A stretch of 25,781 bases of DNA from WTJY01 sp045105475 (GCA_045105475.1 JBGCDP010000052.1:1-25781), one strand, 5' to 3'; positions 1 through 8,704 are shown, counted from the stretch's first letter. Program-made: numbers and translations. The notes: generated by a model from the sequence alone, not told the origin.

Positions 1-2
1 AA

Positions 3-692
3 ATGACAAATAAAAGAAAAGTAGATCGGCGGATTCGTCGCACGCGTAAGCTGTTACAGATTGCACTAATCTCCCTTCTCAGACGGAAACCTTTGGAAAA
101 AATTCAGATCAAAGAAATTGTTGAAGAGGCTGATGTCTCCCGGCCAACTTTTTATCAGCATTTTGCAACGAAGGAAACGCTACTATTCAGTCTCATGGAT
201 GATCTATTTCAGAAGATACACCATGTCGTTTTTCATGAGCGCAAAGAGGGGGAAGTTCTGGATGTCCTCCAGCTCTTAACCTTATCGTATGAGCAATGGC
301 TGCTACATAGCGAAAAGTTGAAGTGGGTATTGCAAGTAGAGAACAAAGATTTATTAATTGAAGCGCTAAGCCCTCATATCAAATCGCTAAAAAGTGAAGT
401 TGACAAACATTTCCCTCCCCCAAAAGGAGCTCAACTTTACGCAGATTACGAGACAAGTTTCGTTTCTGGAGGAATGTATATGCTGATAAAAGCTTGGATA
501 AAAAATGGGATGCGAGAATCAGCTGAAACAATGGGTAAGATCACCTTTCTGCTCTTAAACAATGGTCTTTCTTCCTTTCGGAGTTTAGATTCTGCCGCAG
601 GCGCTCCCTCATCTACTGATCTAAATAGTTGGCAGGCTGTTCTAACATCACTTGAGAATGATGTTGCGAACAAGCAGGCTCATTCTTCTTAA
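3..692 (+). CDS. TetR/AcrR family transcriptional regulator
   Basis: A 229-residue predicted one-component repressor. Residues about 12-60 form a TetR-type helix-turn-helix: a basic N-terminus, then the core with IKEIVEEADVSRPTFYQHF, where the recognition helix ends in the family's usual T-F-Y-x-H-F, followed by K-E-T-L-L. The remaining 165 residues are helical and divergent, as expected for the ligand-binding and dimerisation half, so the effector cannot be read from sequence. The ATG is two bases inside the window edge, so its promoter and any regulated divergent neighbour are not visible. It converges with the beta-helix gene and shares the intergenic palindrome at 712-743. Length is normal for the family and there is no sign of damage. 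TetR membership is clear; the target is unknown. Confidence 0.9.
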   Translation: MTNKRKVDRRIRRTRKLLQIALISLLRRKPLEKIQIKEIVEEADVSRPTFYQHFATKETLLFSLMDDLFQKIHHVVFHERKEGEVLDVLQLLTLSYEQWLLHSEKLKWVLQVENKDLLIEALSPHIKSLKSEVDKHFPPPKGAQLYADYETSFVSGGMYMLIKAWIKNGMRESAETMGKITFLLLNNGLSSFRSLDSAAGAPSSTDLNSWQAVLTSLENDVANKQAHSS

Positions 693-711
693 TATTGAGC
701 ACAAACAAAAA

Positions 712-743
712 GGCGCGGCCGATTTTCGAAAATCGGCCGCGCC
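712..743 (-). terminator. Perfect 32-bp palindrome acting as terminator of the beta-helix gene
   Basis: Positions 712-727 and 728-743 are exact reverse complements with no spacer. Read on the minus strand, the stem is followed by TTTTTGTTTG, so it looks like an intrinsic terminator for the gene ending at 776. In the plus direction there is no T-run, so it is a weaker terminator for the TetR gene. The palindrome contains CGGCCG twice. Confidence 0.8.
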
Positions 744-775
744 ATCACTTAAACGCCTACTGAGCCTGTTTTACG

Positions 776-3616
776 CTAACGACCCAAGTAGCAGAAACTG
801 CCATTCCCTTGCTGTGCGGCTAAGAAACGAGACTTAGCTGGGACGATCTTGTTGGCCTCATTCTGGTTTAGCGTATCTGGACCAAAGGTTGGCCAAGCCG
901 TACTGCCCCAGAAGCTTGGTTTTTGACTCTTATAAGCAGACGCTGGAAAACTTGTCGCACCGATTGAGCTATCCCAAGTCGTCTCGCCGGTTAAAAAGTC
1001 ATGGGTACCATGGATCAAGGTCGTTTCCCGTGTCCGGCCGCAGCCTCTCTCTCCATCGCTACTATTGGTGAACTTACACACTGTAAAGTTGTCTCGGGTC
1101 CGGCCGTCGCTAAATCCAACCGCCTGAGTGGCTGGGTTAGCTCCAGGGAAGCCAATCTCATTGGCTAAGAAGGTGTTGTAATACTGATTCTCATGCACCC
1201 AGATATGTGGGGTCGTTTCACCTTTAGACATCAATTCATTCTTATAAGTGTAATTATCAATGTCTTGCTCTAGTCGGTTACGGAAAAACAGGTTCCATGA
1301 GTTCGACGCATGGATATTGTCTATCTTCGCATGCTGAGCCTGATTCCCTTCAAATAAATTGGAATGTCCAAACCCACCATGAACGCTTAAATCGGTATAG
1401 ATCTCTCCGAACCCTTCTCCATATGGATCGGCCGAATAGTTGTAGCCAAACACGTTTCCATTCGCACCAATTTGGGCAATATACGAATGTCGCATGAGCC
1501 TAGCAATATTGTTTTCCACAAGCACGTCAGTTGTACCACCTTGGAGTCTTACACCATACCCATGCCCGCCTGATCCATTGTTAAACGATGCATCGAGATA
1601 GTTTCCTCGAATTTCGCTCTTATAAGATCGGCTTAAAAAGATATGAGCCCGGACTGAATTTTTAGTATGCACACCTTGAACCCAAGAGTTTGCGGCATAT
1701 GTCATATAAATATTGGCTGATGCACTAGCGGCCGAATCATCAGATGTTCTTTCAAGCGTCAGGTTCTCGATGCCGACACCTGAAATCATATTGTTTACCT
1801 TGGTCACACGCGCATTTAAAGATGTTTTGTAATCGAGGTTCAAACCACCTTCTAGAATTAACGTATTCCCATTTTTGCTGATGATCTTATTCATCTGGGT
1901 CGCATTGTTCAGAACCCAGTCTTCATCAGGGTTACGGCTTAAGTCAGCCCGAAAAAGCTCACTATCATCGTTTTGTCGGACCATGACATAGTCGCCCACA
2001 TTAAATCCGCCACCATCAGAAACAGTTATCGATTTACTATTTCGGCCGGCATTGATGGCTAAATTAACAGATGAGCCAAGGCTCCCATTGTTGCCAATTA
2101 GGATCCCAGTATCTTGCCCGCCAAATTTTAGGATTGTTTCTCCACAACCGTTTCCTTCTCCAACAAGGGCCACATTGCTTTTTGTTATTTTGAGTGTCCC
2201 AATATTGTATGTACCTGCCGGTAAAATAATTCGAGTAAAGGGCTGGGCACTATTAATTGCACGTTCGATGTCACTTTGTGACCACCCCGTCACCCTGATC
2301 TCATTCGGATAATTAGGAATTCCACCGCCTAATCCAACATTCGAATAATCAATAAGTGGGAAATTATAGTCTCCCAGTTCAGAATCAATTGGATCTGAAC
2401 CTCCTGGTGCTGGAGCATCGTCAGATATGCTCACAACCTCGATGCGGTCTAAAGCTACACCCGGTTCACGATGATAAAAACTAATGATGTGATCACCAGC
2501 TTCTAAATAAACCTCTCGGCCACCATTACCCCCTTCTGGGTTTCCTCCAGAAGAAGCGGTCTGGAGACTGTAACCATTTGATACATTCATATGCCATACC
2601 ATGCCGCTTGCTGGGGAACCATCTAGGGTCCAAAACATTGAGTTTGAGCCGAAGCTAGATGATTTCACATTAGCTGCAATGGTGTAATCCCCGGGCTGAT
2701 TAATCGTTACACAATAGTCGGCCCGATCCGCCATCACTAAACTAGCATTCTCAGCATCGTTCCCGCTAATGGCGGTTACATTCCCATCTGAAATAATCGC
2801 CATTCGGCCGAATAGCTCACCATTCTCAGCTTCTTGAATTAAATCACCACATGAAACAGGCGATGGGCCACCTATTGGCGCACCTTCCCCAGGCGTTGGT
2901 GTTGGGGGAGCTTCAAAGTTTGAAACAAAAACAAACGGTAGGATGACACAGTGCCCTACACATTGGCCGATCCCGCTGCCTTCAGCAGGCAAGTTAATGG
3001 GCTGGCTTGTTGGCACGGCTGTTGGTTCGCTAACTGGTACCGGTGTAGCTGTTGGGCTGCTCCCACCACCAACTCGAATCATTTCGAAGCTGTCTAGTCG
3101 GGTATCTGATTCGCGGTTTGCAAATGTCAGTGTATGTGCCCCAGCTGTTAAACTGATCGTTTGTGGATCATTTTGATTCCGATCAGAAACCATATCTTGG
3201 ACATAACGCTCATTCACATCCATATCCCATAGGTATCCGGCCGAAGGTAGGCCACCCACAGCCACAAACATTGAATTGTTTCCAGCACTACGGGCATGCA
3301 CCCTAGCCTGAATTTGATAATCTCCATCTTCAGGGATCAAAACACAGAACTCAACTTTGTCCGAGTTCCCAGTAATTGAGCTTGACCCCTCTGTATCACG
3401 AGGAGCAGCAACATATTGTCCACCGCTTGCGTTTGAATCTTGGCCAATCTGCATGGCGCCAGATAGTTGGCCCTGCTCCGCTTCTTGACTTAATGGTCCA
3501 CAATCATTGTTTTGAGTTACAGAGTTAACTCCGGATGCCTGCGTCATTTGAAAAATCGAAAGTAGTATTGCGCCCATTGCGATAAAGCTCCAGGCGAGTA
3601 TGTATTTTTTGCTCAT
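776..3616 (-). CDS. Secreted two-module (CBM35/CBM6-like) right-handed beta-helix protein
   Basis: About 946 residues. I place the start at the ATG at 3616 because AAGGAAAAG lies just upstream and the protein then opens with MSKK plus a hydrophobic segment (residues about 4-25), a signal peptide or anchor. Two related modules follow (about 39-182 and 256-397). Each begins with Cys and an 'x-x-EAE-x-G-x-L' motif and ends in 'h-D-x-h-E-h-h', as in CBM35/CBM6-type carbohydrate-binding domains. Thr/Pro-rich linkers separate them. The first linker carries a C-x3-C followed by V-I-L-P-F-V, a pattern I associate with Chloroflexota exported proteins. Residues about 425-946 begin with 'hILPAGTYNIGTLKI' and continue with Asn/Gly-rich rungs typical of pectate-lyase-like beta-helices. 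A polysaccharide lyase, hydrolase or adhesin role is inferred; catalytic residues cannot be assigned. No C-terminal sorting signal is seen. Confidence 0.8.
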   Translation of the reverse strand: MSKKYILAWSFIAMGAILLSIFQMTQASGVNSVTQNNDCGPLSQEAEQGQLSGAMQIGQDSNASGGQYVAAPRDTEGSSSITGNSDKVEFCVLIPEDGDYQIQARVHARSAGNNSMFVAVGGLPSAGYLWDMDVNERYVQDMVSDRNQNDPQTISLTAGAHTLTFANRESDTRLDSFEMIRVGGGSSPTATPVPVSEPTAVPTSQPINLPAEGSGIGQCVGHCVILPFVFVSNFEAPPTPTPGEGAPIGGPSPVSCGDLIQEAENGELFGRMAIISDGNVTAISGNDAENASLVMADRADYCVTINQPGDYTIAANVKSSSFGSNSMFWTLDGSPASGMVWHMNVSNGYSLQTASSGGNPEGGNGGREVYLEAGDHIISFYHREPGVALDRIEVVSISDDAPAPGGSDPIDSELGDYNFPLIDYSNVGLGGGIPNYPNEIRVTGWSQSDIERAINSAQPFTRIILPAGTYNIGTLKITKSNVALVGEGNGCGETILKFGGQDTGILIGNNGSLGSSVNLAINAGRNSKSITVSDGGGFNVGDYVMVRQNDDSELFRADLSRNPDEDWVLNNATQMNKIISKNGNTLILEGGLNLDYKTSLNARVTKVNNMISGVGIENLTLERTSDDSAASASANIYMTYAANSWVQGVHTKNSVRAHIFLSRSYKSEIRGNYLDASFNNGSGGHGYGVRLQGGTTDVLVENNIARLMRHSYIAQIGANGNVFGYNYSADPYGEGFGEIYTDLSVHGGFGHSNLFEGNQAQHAKIDNIHASNSWNLFFRNRLEQDIDNYTYKNELMSKGETTPHIWVHENQYYNTFLANEIGFPGANPATQAVGFSDGRTRDNFTVCKFTNSSDGERGCGRTRETTLIHGTHDFLTGETTWDSSIGATSFPASAYKSQKPSFWGSTAWPTFGPDTLNQNEANKIVPAKSRFLAAQQGNGSFCYLGR

Positions 3617-3827
3617 AAATCTTTTCCTTGGTAAGACCCGGCCGAAACTAAAGTGAAACAACTGGCCCGGGTAAGACGGGGCGGATTATTAAGTTTGGTC
3701 TTACAGATCAATGAGCGATTTGATGCAGTAGATTAGTAATTCAGAGCACAGTTGCTTTTTAAAAATGTGACCTTGGTCCTCCTTGAAAAGAGACTCTACC
3801 AGAGGTAGAGCCGAAATTTTCGCCACA

Positions 3828-3874
3828 AAAGTCAACCTTACGGCAAACCTTTTTGCTGTATAAAGTCAACGTTA
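3828..3874. repeat. 13-bp direct repeat AAAGTCAAC(C/G)TTA
   Basis: Two copies at 3828-3840 and 3862-3874 differ by one base and start 34 bp apart (about three helical turns). This fits a pair of operator half-sites on the same DNA face. No regulator can be named. Confidence 0.45.
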
Positions 3875-4125
3875 AAACTAACCCTTAATTCCGAAAAACT
3901 ATGAAAGGTTAGTGAATGCAGGCCAGAAAATCCTGTCGATTTTAAATTTTTGAACCTCACTAAAATATTTGAACCACGGCAAATAATCTTAATTTTTGTT
4001 TGATATTCTTAAATAAGCGCATTTGAAGTTGGTCAATCAACTCCTCTGGCTTTTATCAAAAAACAGAGCCCTATCAACTAACTAAAATAGGTATTGATCT
4101 AAAACACGAATTTTAAAAATGCGGG

Positions 4126-4131
4126 TATAAT
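4126..4131 (+). promoter_or_regulatory. -10 box of a probably leaderless recG promoter
   Basis: A perfect TATAAT ends nine bases before the recG ATG. Transcription would begin at or within a few bases of the start codon. No clear -35 hexamer and no Shine-Dalgarno sequence is visible. Confidence 0.6.
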
Positions 4132-4140
4132 CACGAATCT

Positions 4141-6729
4141 ATGTCGAAACCATTTGATCGTCTTCAGAGCGTTTTAAAGCTTGAAGCCCAGCAAGGGTAC
4201 AAAAACAAAGCCGTCGTTGGGGGCATTCGCCAGTTTGTCTCCTTTTGGGTAGAGCAGGCCCGGGAGCAGGCTATTGATGAAGCTGACTCTGCATTTATCG
4301 AGCAAACGGCTCAAGCTCTAACCGATTACAACCAAACATCCGGCAACGGCCGCAGAATGTTGGTTGATCGACTTATCGACAAACTAAGTGAGCGCAAAGC
4401 AAAAGTGCAGGCTCTACAGCCGCAACCTAAGGCCCAAGCTCCGGCCGAAGTCGCCCCTGAAAAAGCGCCACCTCAACCGAAGCCTCAGCCTAAAAAAGAA
4501 AAACCGGCTGATCGAGTTAGCGAACCAACGACTAAGCGGTCTGAACGATCTCAACCAAAACCAAAATCGCAACCAGCTAGAAATAAACAGCCGGCCGCCA
4601 AGACTCCGCCGGCAAAGAAAGCACCCAAAGAAATCAAGCCTGACCCTATCGGTTTAGCTCAATCAGTTGAAACTATTAAGGGGGTTGGCCCCAAACTAGC
4701 CATCTTATTAGAGAAGTTAGGAGTCGAAACGATTGGCGATATCCTGCACGTTTATCCGCATCGTTACGACGACTACACAACCATGAAGCCGATCAACCGG
4801 CTGCAATATGGTGAAAAAGTCTCGCTCATCGGCACAATTTGGGAAGTGCGCTCACGCAAATCCCGCAACAATCAGGTAGTTGTGTCGGCCGTTATTAGTG
4901 ACGGTACCGGAAAAATTACCGCCACTTGGTATCACCAGCCGTGGCTGACTCAGAAATTGCGTTCTGGGCTACGCATCGTCATGTCAGGCACCGTCGAGCA
5001 ATACCTCGGCCGCAAAGTATTTAACTCTCCATCTTGGGAACTCCTCTCAATGGATGCCCTGCGCAATGGTCAAATTGTGCCCATCTACCCATTAACCAAA
5101 GGGTTGAGCAGCTACCGTATGCAGCAAATTGCGAAAGTGGCTGTCAACGAATGGGCACACAAAGTCAGTGATCCGTTGCCAGAGTCAGTTCGCATAGGGC
5201 AAAAACTCCCATCCCTTACCGAAGCGCTCCAGCAAATCCATATGCCTGAAGGGATGGATCAACTTATTGCGGCCCGGCGTCGATTGATGTTCGACGAACT
5301 ATTTATGCTCCAGCTCGGCATGCTGGGTCAACAATATGAATGGGTAGGTTCCCCCGGCCGGGCATTGGCCATCCGTGGTGAAATTATCAATAACTTTATC
5401 CACAGCTTGCCCTACACCTTAACCCGTGCTCAACAACGTGTCATTGATGAACTTCAGACTGACATGAAAAACAGCCAGCCGATGAATCGGTTGCTTCAAG
5501 GGGATGTCGGTGCAGGTAAAACGGTTGTCGCGGCTGCCGCTATCGTCGGCGCAATTTCGGCCGGAACTCAGACAGCCCTTATGGCTCCGACCGAGATCCT
5601 GGCCGAACAGCATTATGCAGGTTTGTCTAAACTTTTAGAGCCAATGGGCTTCACACTAGCACTTCTAACAGGCAGTGTCCGAGCCGCTGACAAACGTGAG
5701 ATTTATGCCAACATGGCACTTGGTGAAATCGATTTGGTTATCGGTACCCATGCTCTTATTCAAGAAGATGTCGCTTTCAAAAACTTAGGTCTAGCAGTAA
5801 TCGATGAGCAACACCGCTTTGGAGTTGACCAGCGGGGCGCACTTCGCAGCAAAGGGCCAAGTATGAATGGGTCGAGCCCAGAAGGTGAAACACTAACCCC
5901 GCATTTGCTGGTCATGTCTGCTACACCGATCCCACGCTCGCTCGCACTCACTATCTTTGGTGATTTGCACCTGTCTATTTTGGATGAGATGCCACCCGGC
6001 CGCCAAGAAATCGATACCCACTGGATTCGGCCGCGAGCCAAAGAGCGTTCATATGCGTTTGTGCGTGGCCAAATCGAGCAAGGACGCCAAGCCTATGTCA
6101 TCTGCCCCCTAGTTGAAGAGTCTGAAAAAATGGAAGCGACGGCAGCCGTTGAAGAGTATGAACGGCTTTCAACTGAAATTTTCCCAGACCTTAGATTAGG
6201 CTTAGTGCATGGCAAGATGAAATCGGCCGAGAAAGAAGCGGTGATGCGAGCGTTCTATGCGGGTGAAATCGATATCCTCGTTTCAACAACTGTGATTGAA
6301 GTCGGAGTCGATGTGCCAAACAGCACGGTGATGATGATCGAGAATGCCAATCGTTTTGGGTTAGCTCAGCTTCATCAATTACGTGGTCGAGTCGGCCGGG
6401 GTGAACACAAATCATATTGCCTGTTGATTTCAGGCGATGCCACCGGCGATACAGAAGAAAGGCTCAAGGCATTAGAGCAAACCAATGATGGCTTTGAGCT
6501 AGCTGAAAAAGATTTAGAACTGCGTGGCCCGGGTGAATTCTTCGGCCGACGCCAGAGCGGACTACCAGAAATGCAGCTCGCATCCTTTACAGATAAAGGG
6601 ATGTTTGACGCAGCTCGCCAAGAGGCTGAAAAACTTTTTGATACTGACCCAGGCCTAAAACGGCCGGAACATAAAGAACTTCACAACCGCGTGACTCGCT
6701 TTTGGGAAAACGCGGGCGACATCAGCTAA
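4141..6729 (+). CDS. recG: ATP-dependent DNA helicase RecG
   Basis: An 862-residue RecG, the monomeric superfamily-2 translocase that regresses stalled replication forks and branch-migrates Holliday junctions. Residues about 1-95 form a helical domain. Residues about 95-165 are a Pro/Lys/Gln/Ala-rich low-complexity linker. The classic RecG core begins near 175 with an HhH-like 'IKGVGPKLA' and the wedge/OB domain ('YPHRYDDY', 'VSLIGTI'). Helicase motifs are intact: Walker A GDVGAGKT at 454-461, DEQH at 555-558, 'MSATPIPR' motif III, 'VIEVGVDVPN' motif V and 'HQLRGRVGRG' motif VI. The C-terminal 'LELRGPGEFFGRRQSG' is the RecG hallmark (TRG region). Typical RecG is about 690 residues, so the extra 170 N-terminal residues are the unusual part. 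The ATG at 4141 is chosen because TATAAT lies just upstream. Confidence 0.97.
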   Translation: MSKPFDRLQSVLKLEAQQGYKNKAVVGGIRQFVSFWVEQAREQAIDEADSAFIEQTAQALTDYNQTSGNGRRMLVDRLIDKLSERKAKVQALQPQPKAQAPAEVAPEKAPPQPKPQPKKEKPADRVSEPTTKRSERSQPKPKSQPARNKQPAAKTPPAKKAPKEIKPDPIGLAQSVETIKGVGPKLAILLEKLGVETIGDILHVYPHRYDDYTTMKPINRLQYGEKVSLIGTIWEVRSRKSRNNQVVVSAVISDGTGKITATWYHQPWLTQKLRSGLRIVMSGTVEQYLGRKVFNSPSWELLSMDALRNGQIVPIYPLTKGLSSYRMQQIAKVAVNEWAHKVSDPLPESVRIGQKLPSLTEALQQIHMPEGMDQLIAARRRLMFDELFMLQLGMLGQQYEWVGSPGRALAIRGEIINNFIHSLPYTLTRAQQRVIDELQTDMKNSQPMNRLLQGDVGAGKTVVAAAAIVGAISAGTQTALMAPTEILAEQHYAGLSKLLEPMGFTLALLTGSVRAADKREIYANMALGEIDLVIGTHALIQEDVAFKNLGLAVIDEQHRFGVDQRGALRSKGPSMNGSSPEGETLTPHLLVMSATPIPRSLALTIFGDLHLSILDEMPPGRQEIDTHWIRPRAKERSYAFVRGQIEQGRQAYVICPLVEESEKMEATAAVEEYERLSTEIFPDLRLGLVHGKMKSAEKEAVMRAFYAGEIDILVSTTVIEVGVDVPNSTVMMIENANRFGLAQLHQLRGRVGRGEHKSYCLLISGDATGDTEERLKALEQTNDGFELAEKDLELRGPGEFFGRRQSGLPEMQLASFTDKGMFDAARQEAEKLFDTDPGLKRPEHKELHNRVTRFWENAGDIS

Positions 6730-6814
6730 TTTAAAGTAGAGAAACAAGAGCCCATGGAAGAGAGACATTCTCTCAACCAACCTCTTTTTCTCACCTCTAA
6801 CCTCCTTTCTTCCT

Positions 6815-7330
6815 ATGACCAAACACATACGCGCTATCTTCGCTGGAACGTTCGACCCCATCCATTACGGCCACTTAGATTTAATCACACGTGGAGCAAA
6901 TCTGTTCGATACGCTAACAGTCGGTGTCTATGATCATCGAATCCCCAGCAAAAAATTAATCTTCTCGATTGATCAACGCTGTGCCATGATCGAGGATGCG
7001 ATTAAAGATTTAAACAATGTCACAGTCACCCCCTTTAGTGGCTTGCTTGTTGACTTTGCTGACAACATCGGTGCAACGGTTTTGGTTCGTGGTATGCGTG
7101 TCTTTTCTGATTTTGAGTTCGAATTCCGCAGTGCTTTGGCCAACAGGCGGCTGAACCCCAGAATTGAAACGGTGAACCTGATGACACAGGAAGAGCATAC
7201 GTTTTTAAGTGGTACGACTTTGCGTGAGATAGCGTCGTTAGGTGGTGACGTGAGCAGCATGGTCCCGCCGGCCGTCGAAAAAGCGCTTTATGCGTACTAT
7301 AAAGAAGACCGCGCTTATTACAACAAATAA
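6815..7330 (+). CDS. coaD: Phosphopantetheine adenylyltransferase
   Basis: A 171-residue enzyme that transfers AMP from ATP to 4'-phosphopantetheine, giving dephospho-CoA in the penultimate step of coenzyme A synthesis; cytosolic. The nucleotidyltransferase signature 'GTFDPIHYGH' is at residues 11-20 (H17-x-G-H20). The family-typical 'VLVRGMRVFSDFEFEF' and a C-terminal 'FLSGTTLREIASLGGDVSSMVPPAV' are also present. Length is within the usual 155-175. It lies 85 bp downstream of recG on the same strand, a common neighbourhood for coaD in Gram-positive-type genomes. The leader is pyrimidine-rich with no obvious Shine-Dalgarno. Nothing is missing from the active site. Confidence 0.97.
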   Translation: MTKHIRAIFAGTFDPIHYGHLDLITRGANLFDTLTVGVYDHRIPSKKLIFSIDQRCAMIEDAIKDLNNVTVTPFSGLLVDFADNIGATVLVRGMRVFSDFEFEFRSALANRRLNPRIETVNLMTQEEHTFLSGTTLREIASLGGDVSSMVPPAVEKALYAYYKEDRAYYNK

Positions 7331-7356
7331 CTTAAACACCGATATTTTTTATAGCG

Positions 7357-7386
7357 TTGCATCATTGACCACTTTTCTACTATAAT
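7357..7386 (+). promoter_or_regulatory. Sigma70-type promoter of the coiled-coil gene
   Basis: TTGCAT (7357-7362), an 18-bp spacer, then a perfect TATAAT (7381-7386). The predicted start near 7393 leaves a leader of about 56 bases before the ATG at 7449, with a purine-rich AGGAAAG for ribosome binding. Confidence 0.6.
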
Positions 7387-7448
7387 GGACAAACGCGTGT
7401 TGTATAAGTACAACAATTGATATTCGGAGCTAGGAAAGATAAAACATT

Positions 7449-7952
7449 ATGGATATTCTGCACCTTCTTGATCGCATGGAAAAATTACTTTTAGAGAGCC
7501 GACGCATTCCGATGACCGCTAGTATCATCGTTGATGAAGATCGCCTATTTAATATTTTGGATCAGATGCGGGCAAATATTCCGGAAGAAGTTAAAAAAGC
7601 CGGCCGCATTTATGCTGAAAAAGATCGCGTGATGGCACAGACTCGCGAAGAAGCAGAGCGCATCAAAGAAATCGCCAAAAAAGAAGCAGATGAGCTCGTT
7701 AATCGTGACTCGATAGTGAAACTGGCTCAAGATCGGGCTGAGAAAGTCGATCAGCGTGCACGAAATGAAGCGGCTCAATTACGAGATGATGCAGACATCT
7801 ATGTGCTCAATCAGTTGTCTCGCTTAGAAGATGATTTGCTCCGCTCACTCACTGTTGTCAGGAACGGGCTGCACAAGTTACGCGACGATCACGCCGACTT
7901 CGAAGAAACTGCCAAAAGTGAACCGGTTGAAGAACTACAACCACAAGATTAA
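7449..7952 (+). CDS. Coiled-coil protein next to coaD, SepIVA/DivIVA-like
   Basis: A 167-residue, strongly charged and almost entirely helical protein. The N-terminal 45 residues (about 'LHLLDRMEKLLLESRRIPMT', then 'DEDRLFNILDQMRANIPEEVKKA') match the conserved head of a family often annotated as 'ATPase' or DivIVA-like and frequently encoded beside coaD; SepIVA of mycobacteria is the characterised relative. Residues about 50-150 show heptad-like Glu/Arg/Ala repeats of the F0-b type ('EEAERIKEIAKKEADEL'). The C-terminal tail is acidic. No nucleotide-binding motif is present, so 'ATPase' would be misleading. The gene has its own promoter and terminator. A role in envelope growth or division is inferred from family and context only. 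Confidence 0.75.
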   Translation: MDILHLLDRMEKLLLESRRIPMTASIIVDEDRLFNILDQMRANIPEEVKKAGRIYAEKDRVMAQTREEAERIKEIAKKEADELVNRDSIVKLAQDRAEKVDQRARNEAAQLRDDADIYVLNQLSRLEDDLLRSLTVVRNGLHKLRDDHADFEETAKSEPVEELQPQD

Positions 7953-7965
7953 ACATCGATTAAAT

Positions 7966-8187
7966 TTATCCACAGTTAACCCAAAAAGCTCTGATGATGC
8001 ACAACTTGCTCATGAGAGCTTTTTTTATGCCCAAACTATAATTTACGGTGTAAAAAGTCCATTTTTCAAAAGTTTTGGTGAAAATTTTTCAATAAATCGG
8101 CAACTTTACTTAATGTAAACCCACTTTTACAGCAGTTATCCAAAAAGTTATCCACAGCTTTCCACAGAAAAGTGCTAGTTATCCACA
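7966..8187. promoter_or_regulatory. Cluster of DnaA boxes (possible origin or DnaA-controlled promoter)
   Basis: Three perfect TTATCCACA boxes lie at 7966-7974, 8148-8156 and 8179-8187, all in the same orientation. Near matches are TTATCCAAA (8136-8144) and TTTCCACA (8159-8166). The DNA between 8027 and 8130 is very AT-rich. The last box is only 22 bp upstream of the NUDIX ATG, so it overlaps that gene's promoter. Either part of an origin or a DnaA-regulated promoter would fit. Confidence 0.6.
7983..8026 (+). terminator. Rho-independent terminator after the coiled-coil gene
   Basis: AAAAAGCTCT (7983-7992) pairs with AGAGCTTTTT (8015-8024) and the T-run continues to 8026. The 22-base loop includes a smaller ATGA/TCAT pairing. 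Confidence 0.75.
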
Positions 8188-8209
8188 GTTATCGTATATT
8201 TTGACCCTC

Positions 8210-8704
8210 ATGATAGACCAAAGCTATTATCAGCGACATTCTGAAGCAATTGACCGAACATCGGCCGGTGGTATCGTATGTCGCATCGATCAAACCTCTA
8301 AAAAGATACTATTTGCCCTTGTTAAAGAAAAAGGGCGCGAACATCATGTACTGCCTAAAGGGGGAGTTGAAATAGGGGAAACATTGGAGCAAGCGGCTCG
8401 CAGAGAAGTAGGCGAAGAAGCTGGTATCCACCAACTTAAATTGATTCAAAAACTGGGCGTCTTAGAAAGATTAAGCTTCAAGAAAACTCACTGGAGCACA
8501 ACACATATTTTTCTATTTACAACCAATCAAGTTGAGTTTCAGCCAACTGATGTTGAGCATGAATACGAACCTGAATGGTGCCCCTTAGATAAAATTGATC
8601 AAATGTTTTGGCCGGAGCAACAAAAACTTGTTGCAGAAAAAAAGATAGAGATTAAGCAGGCACTCCAACAGCAAAACTTGATCGACCATAAAGGAATTAA
8701 ATAA
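8210..8704 (+). CDS. NUDIX hydrolase
   Basis: A 164-residue NUDIX pyrophosphatase. The box is canonical: G-x5-E-x7-REVGEEAGI, starting at 'GGVEIGETLEQAAR'. The fold opens with 'AGGIVCR' and 'VLPKGGVE', typical of the diadenosine-polyphosphate / (d)NTP-cleaving subgroup, but the substrate cannot be set from sequence. I choose the ATG at 8210 over a TTG at 8201 because a -10-like TATATT (8195-8200) ends nine bases upstream, suggesting leaderless expression. A DnaA box lies just before this promoter. The stop overlaps the next gene's ATG by one base (TAATG), so it heads a three-gene operon. Confidence 0.92.
   Translation: MIDQSYYQRHSEAIDRTSAGGIVCRIDQTSKKILFALVKEKGREHHVLPKGGVEIGETLEQAARREVGEEAGIHQLKLIQKLGVLERLSFKKTHWSTTHIFLFTTNQVEFQPTDVEHEYEPEWCPLDKIDQMFWPEQQKLVAEKKIEIKQALQQQNLIDHKGIK

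Larger units (their letters stand above)
3617..4140. other. Gene-free divergent regulatory region between the beta-helix gene and recG
   Basis: I see no credible gene here. The stretch is AT-rich and holds a short hairpin (CTCTACC at 3794-3800, loop AGA, GGTAGAG at 3804-3810), a direct repeat (separate entry), and a nearly perfect inverted repeat ACTAACCCTT (3877-3886) / AAAGGTTAGT (3904-3913; 9 of 10 paired). The right edge carries the recG -10 box. The repeats suggest operator sites for the beta-helix gene or for recG, but no known binding motif is recognised. Confidence 0.5.

Noticed and set aside
7449..7952. ATP synthase b subunit or ATPase label for the coiled-coil gene
   Set aside because: No membrane anchor, no nucleotide-binding motif and no ATP synthase neighbours; similarity is only of charged coiled coil.
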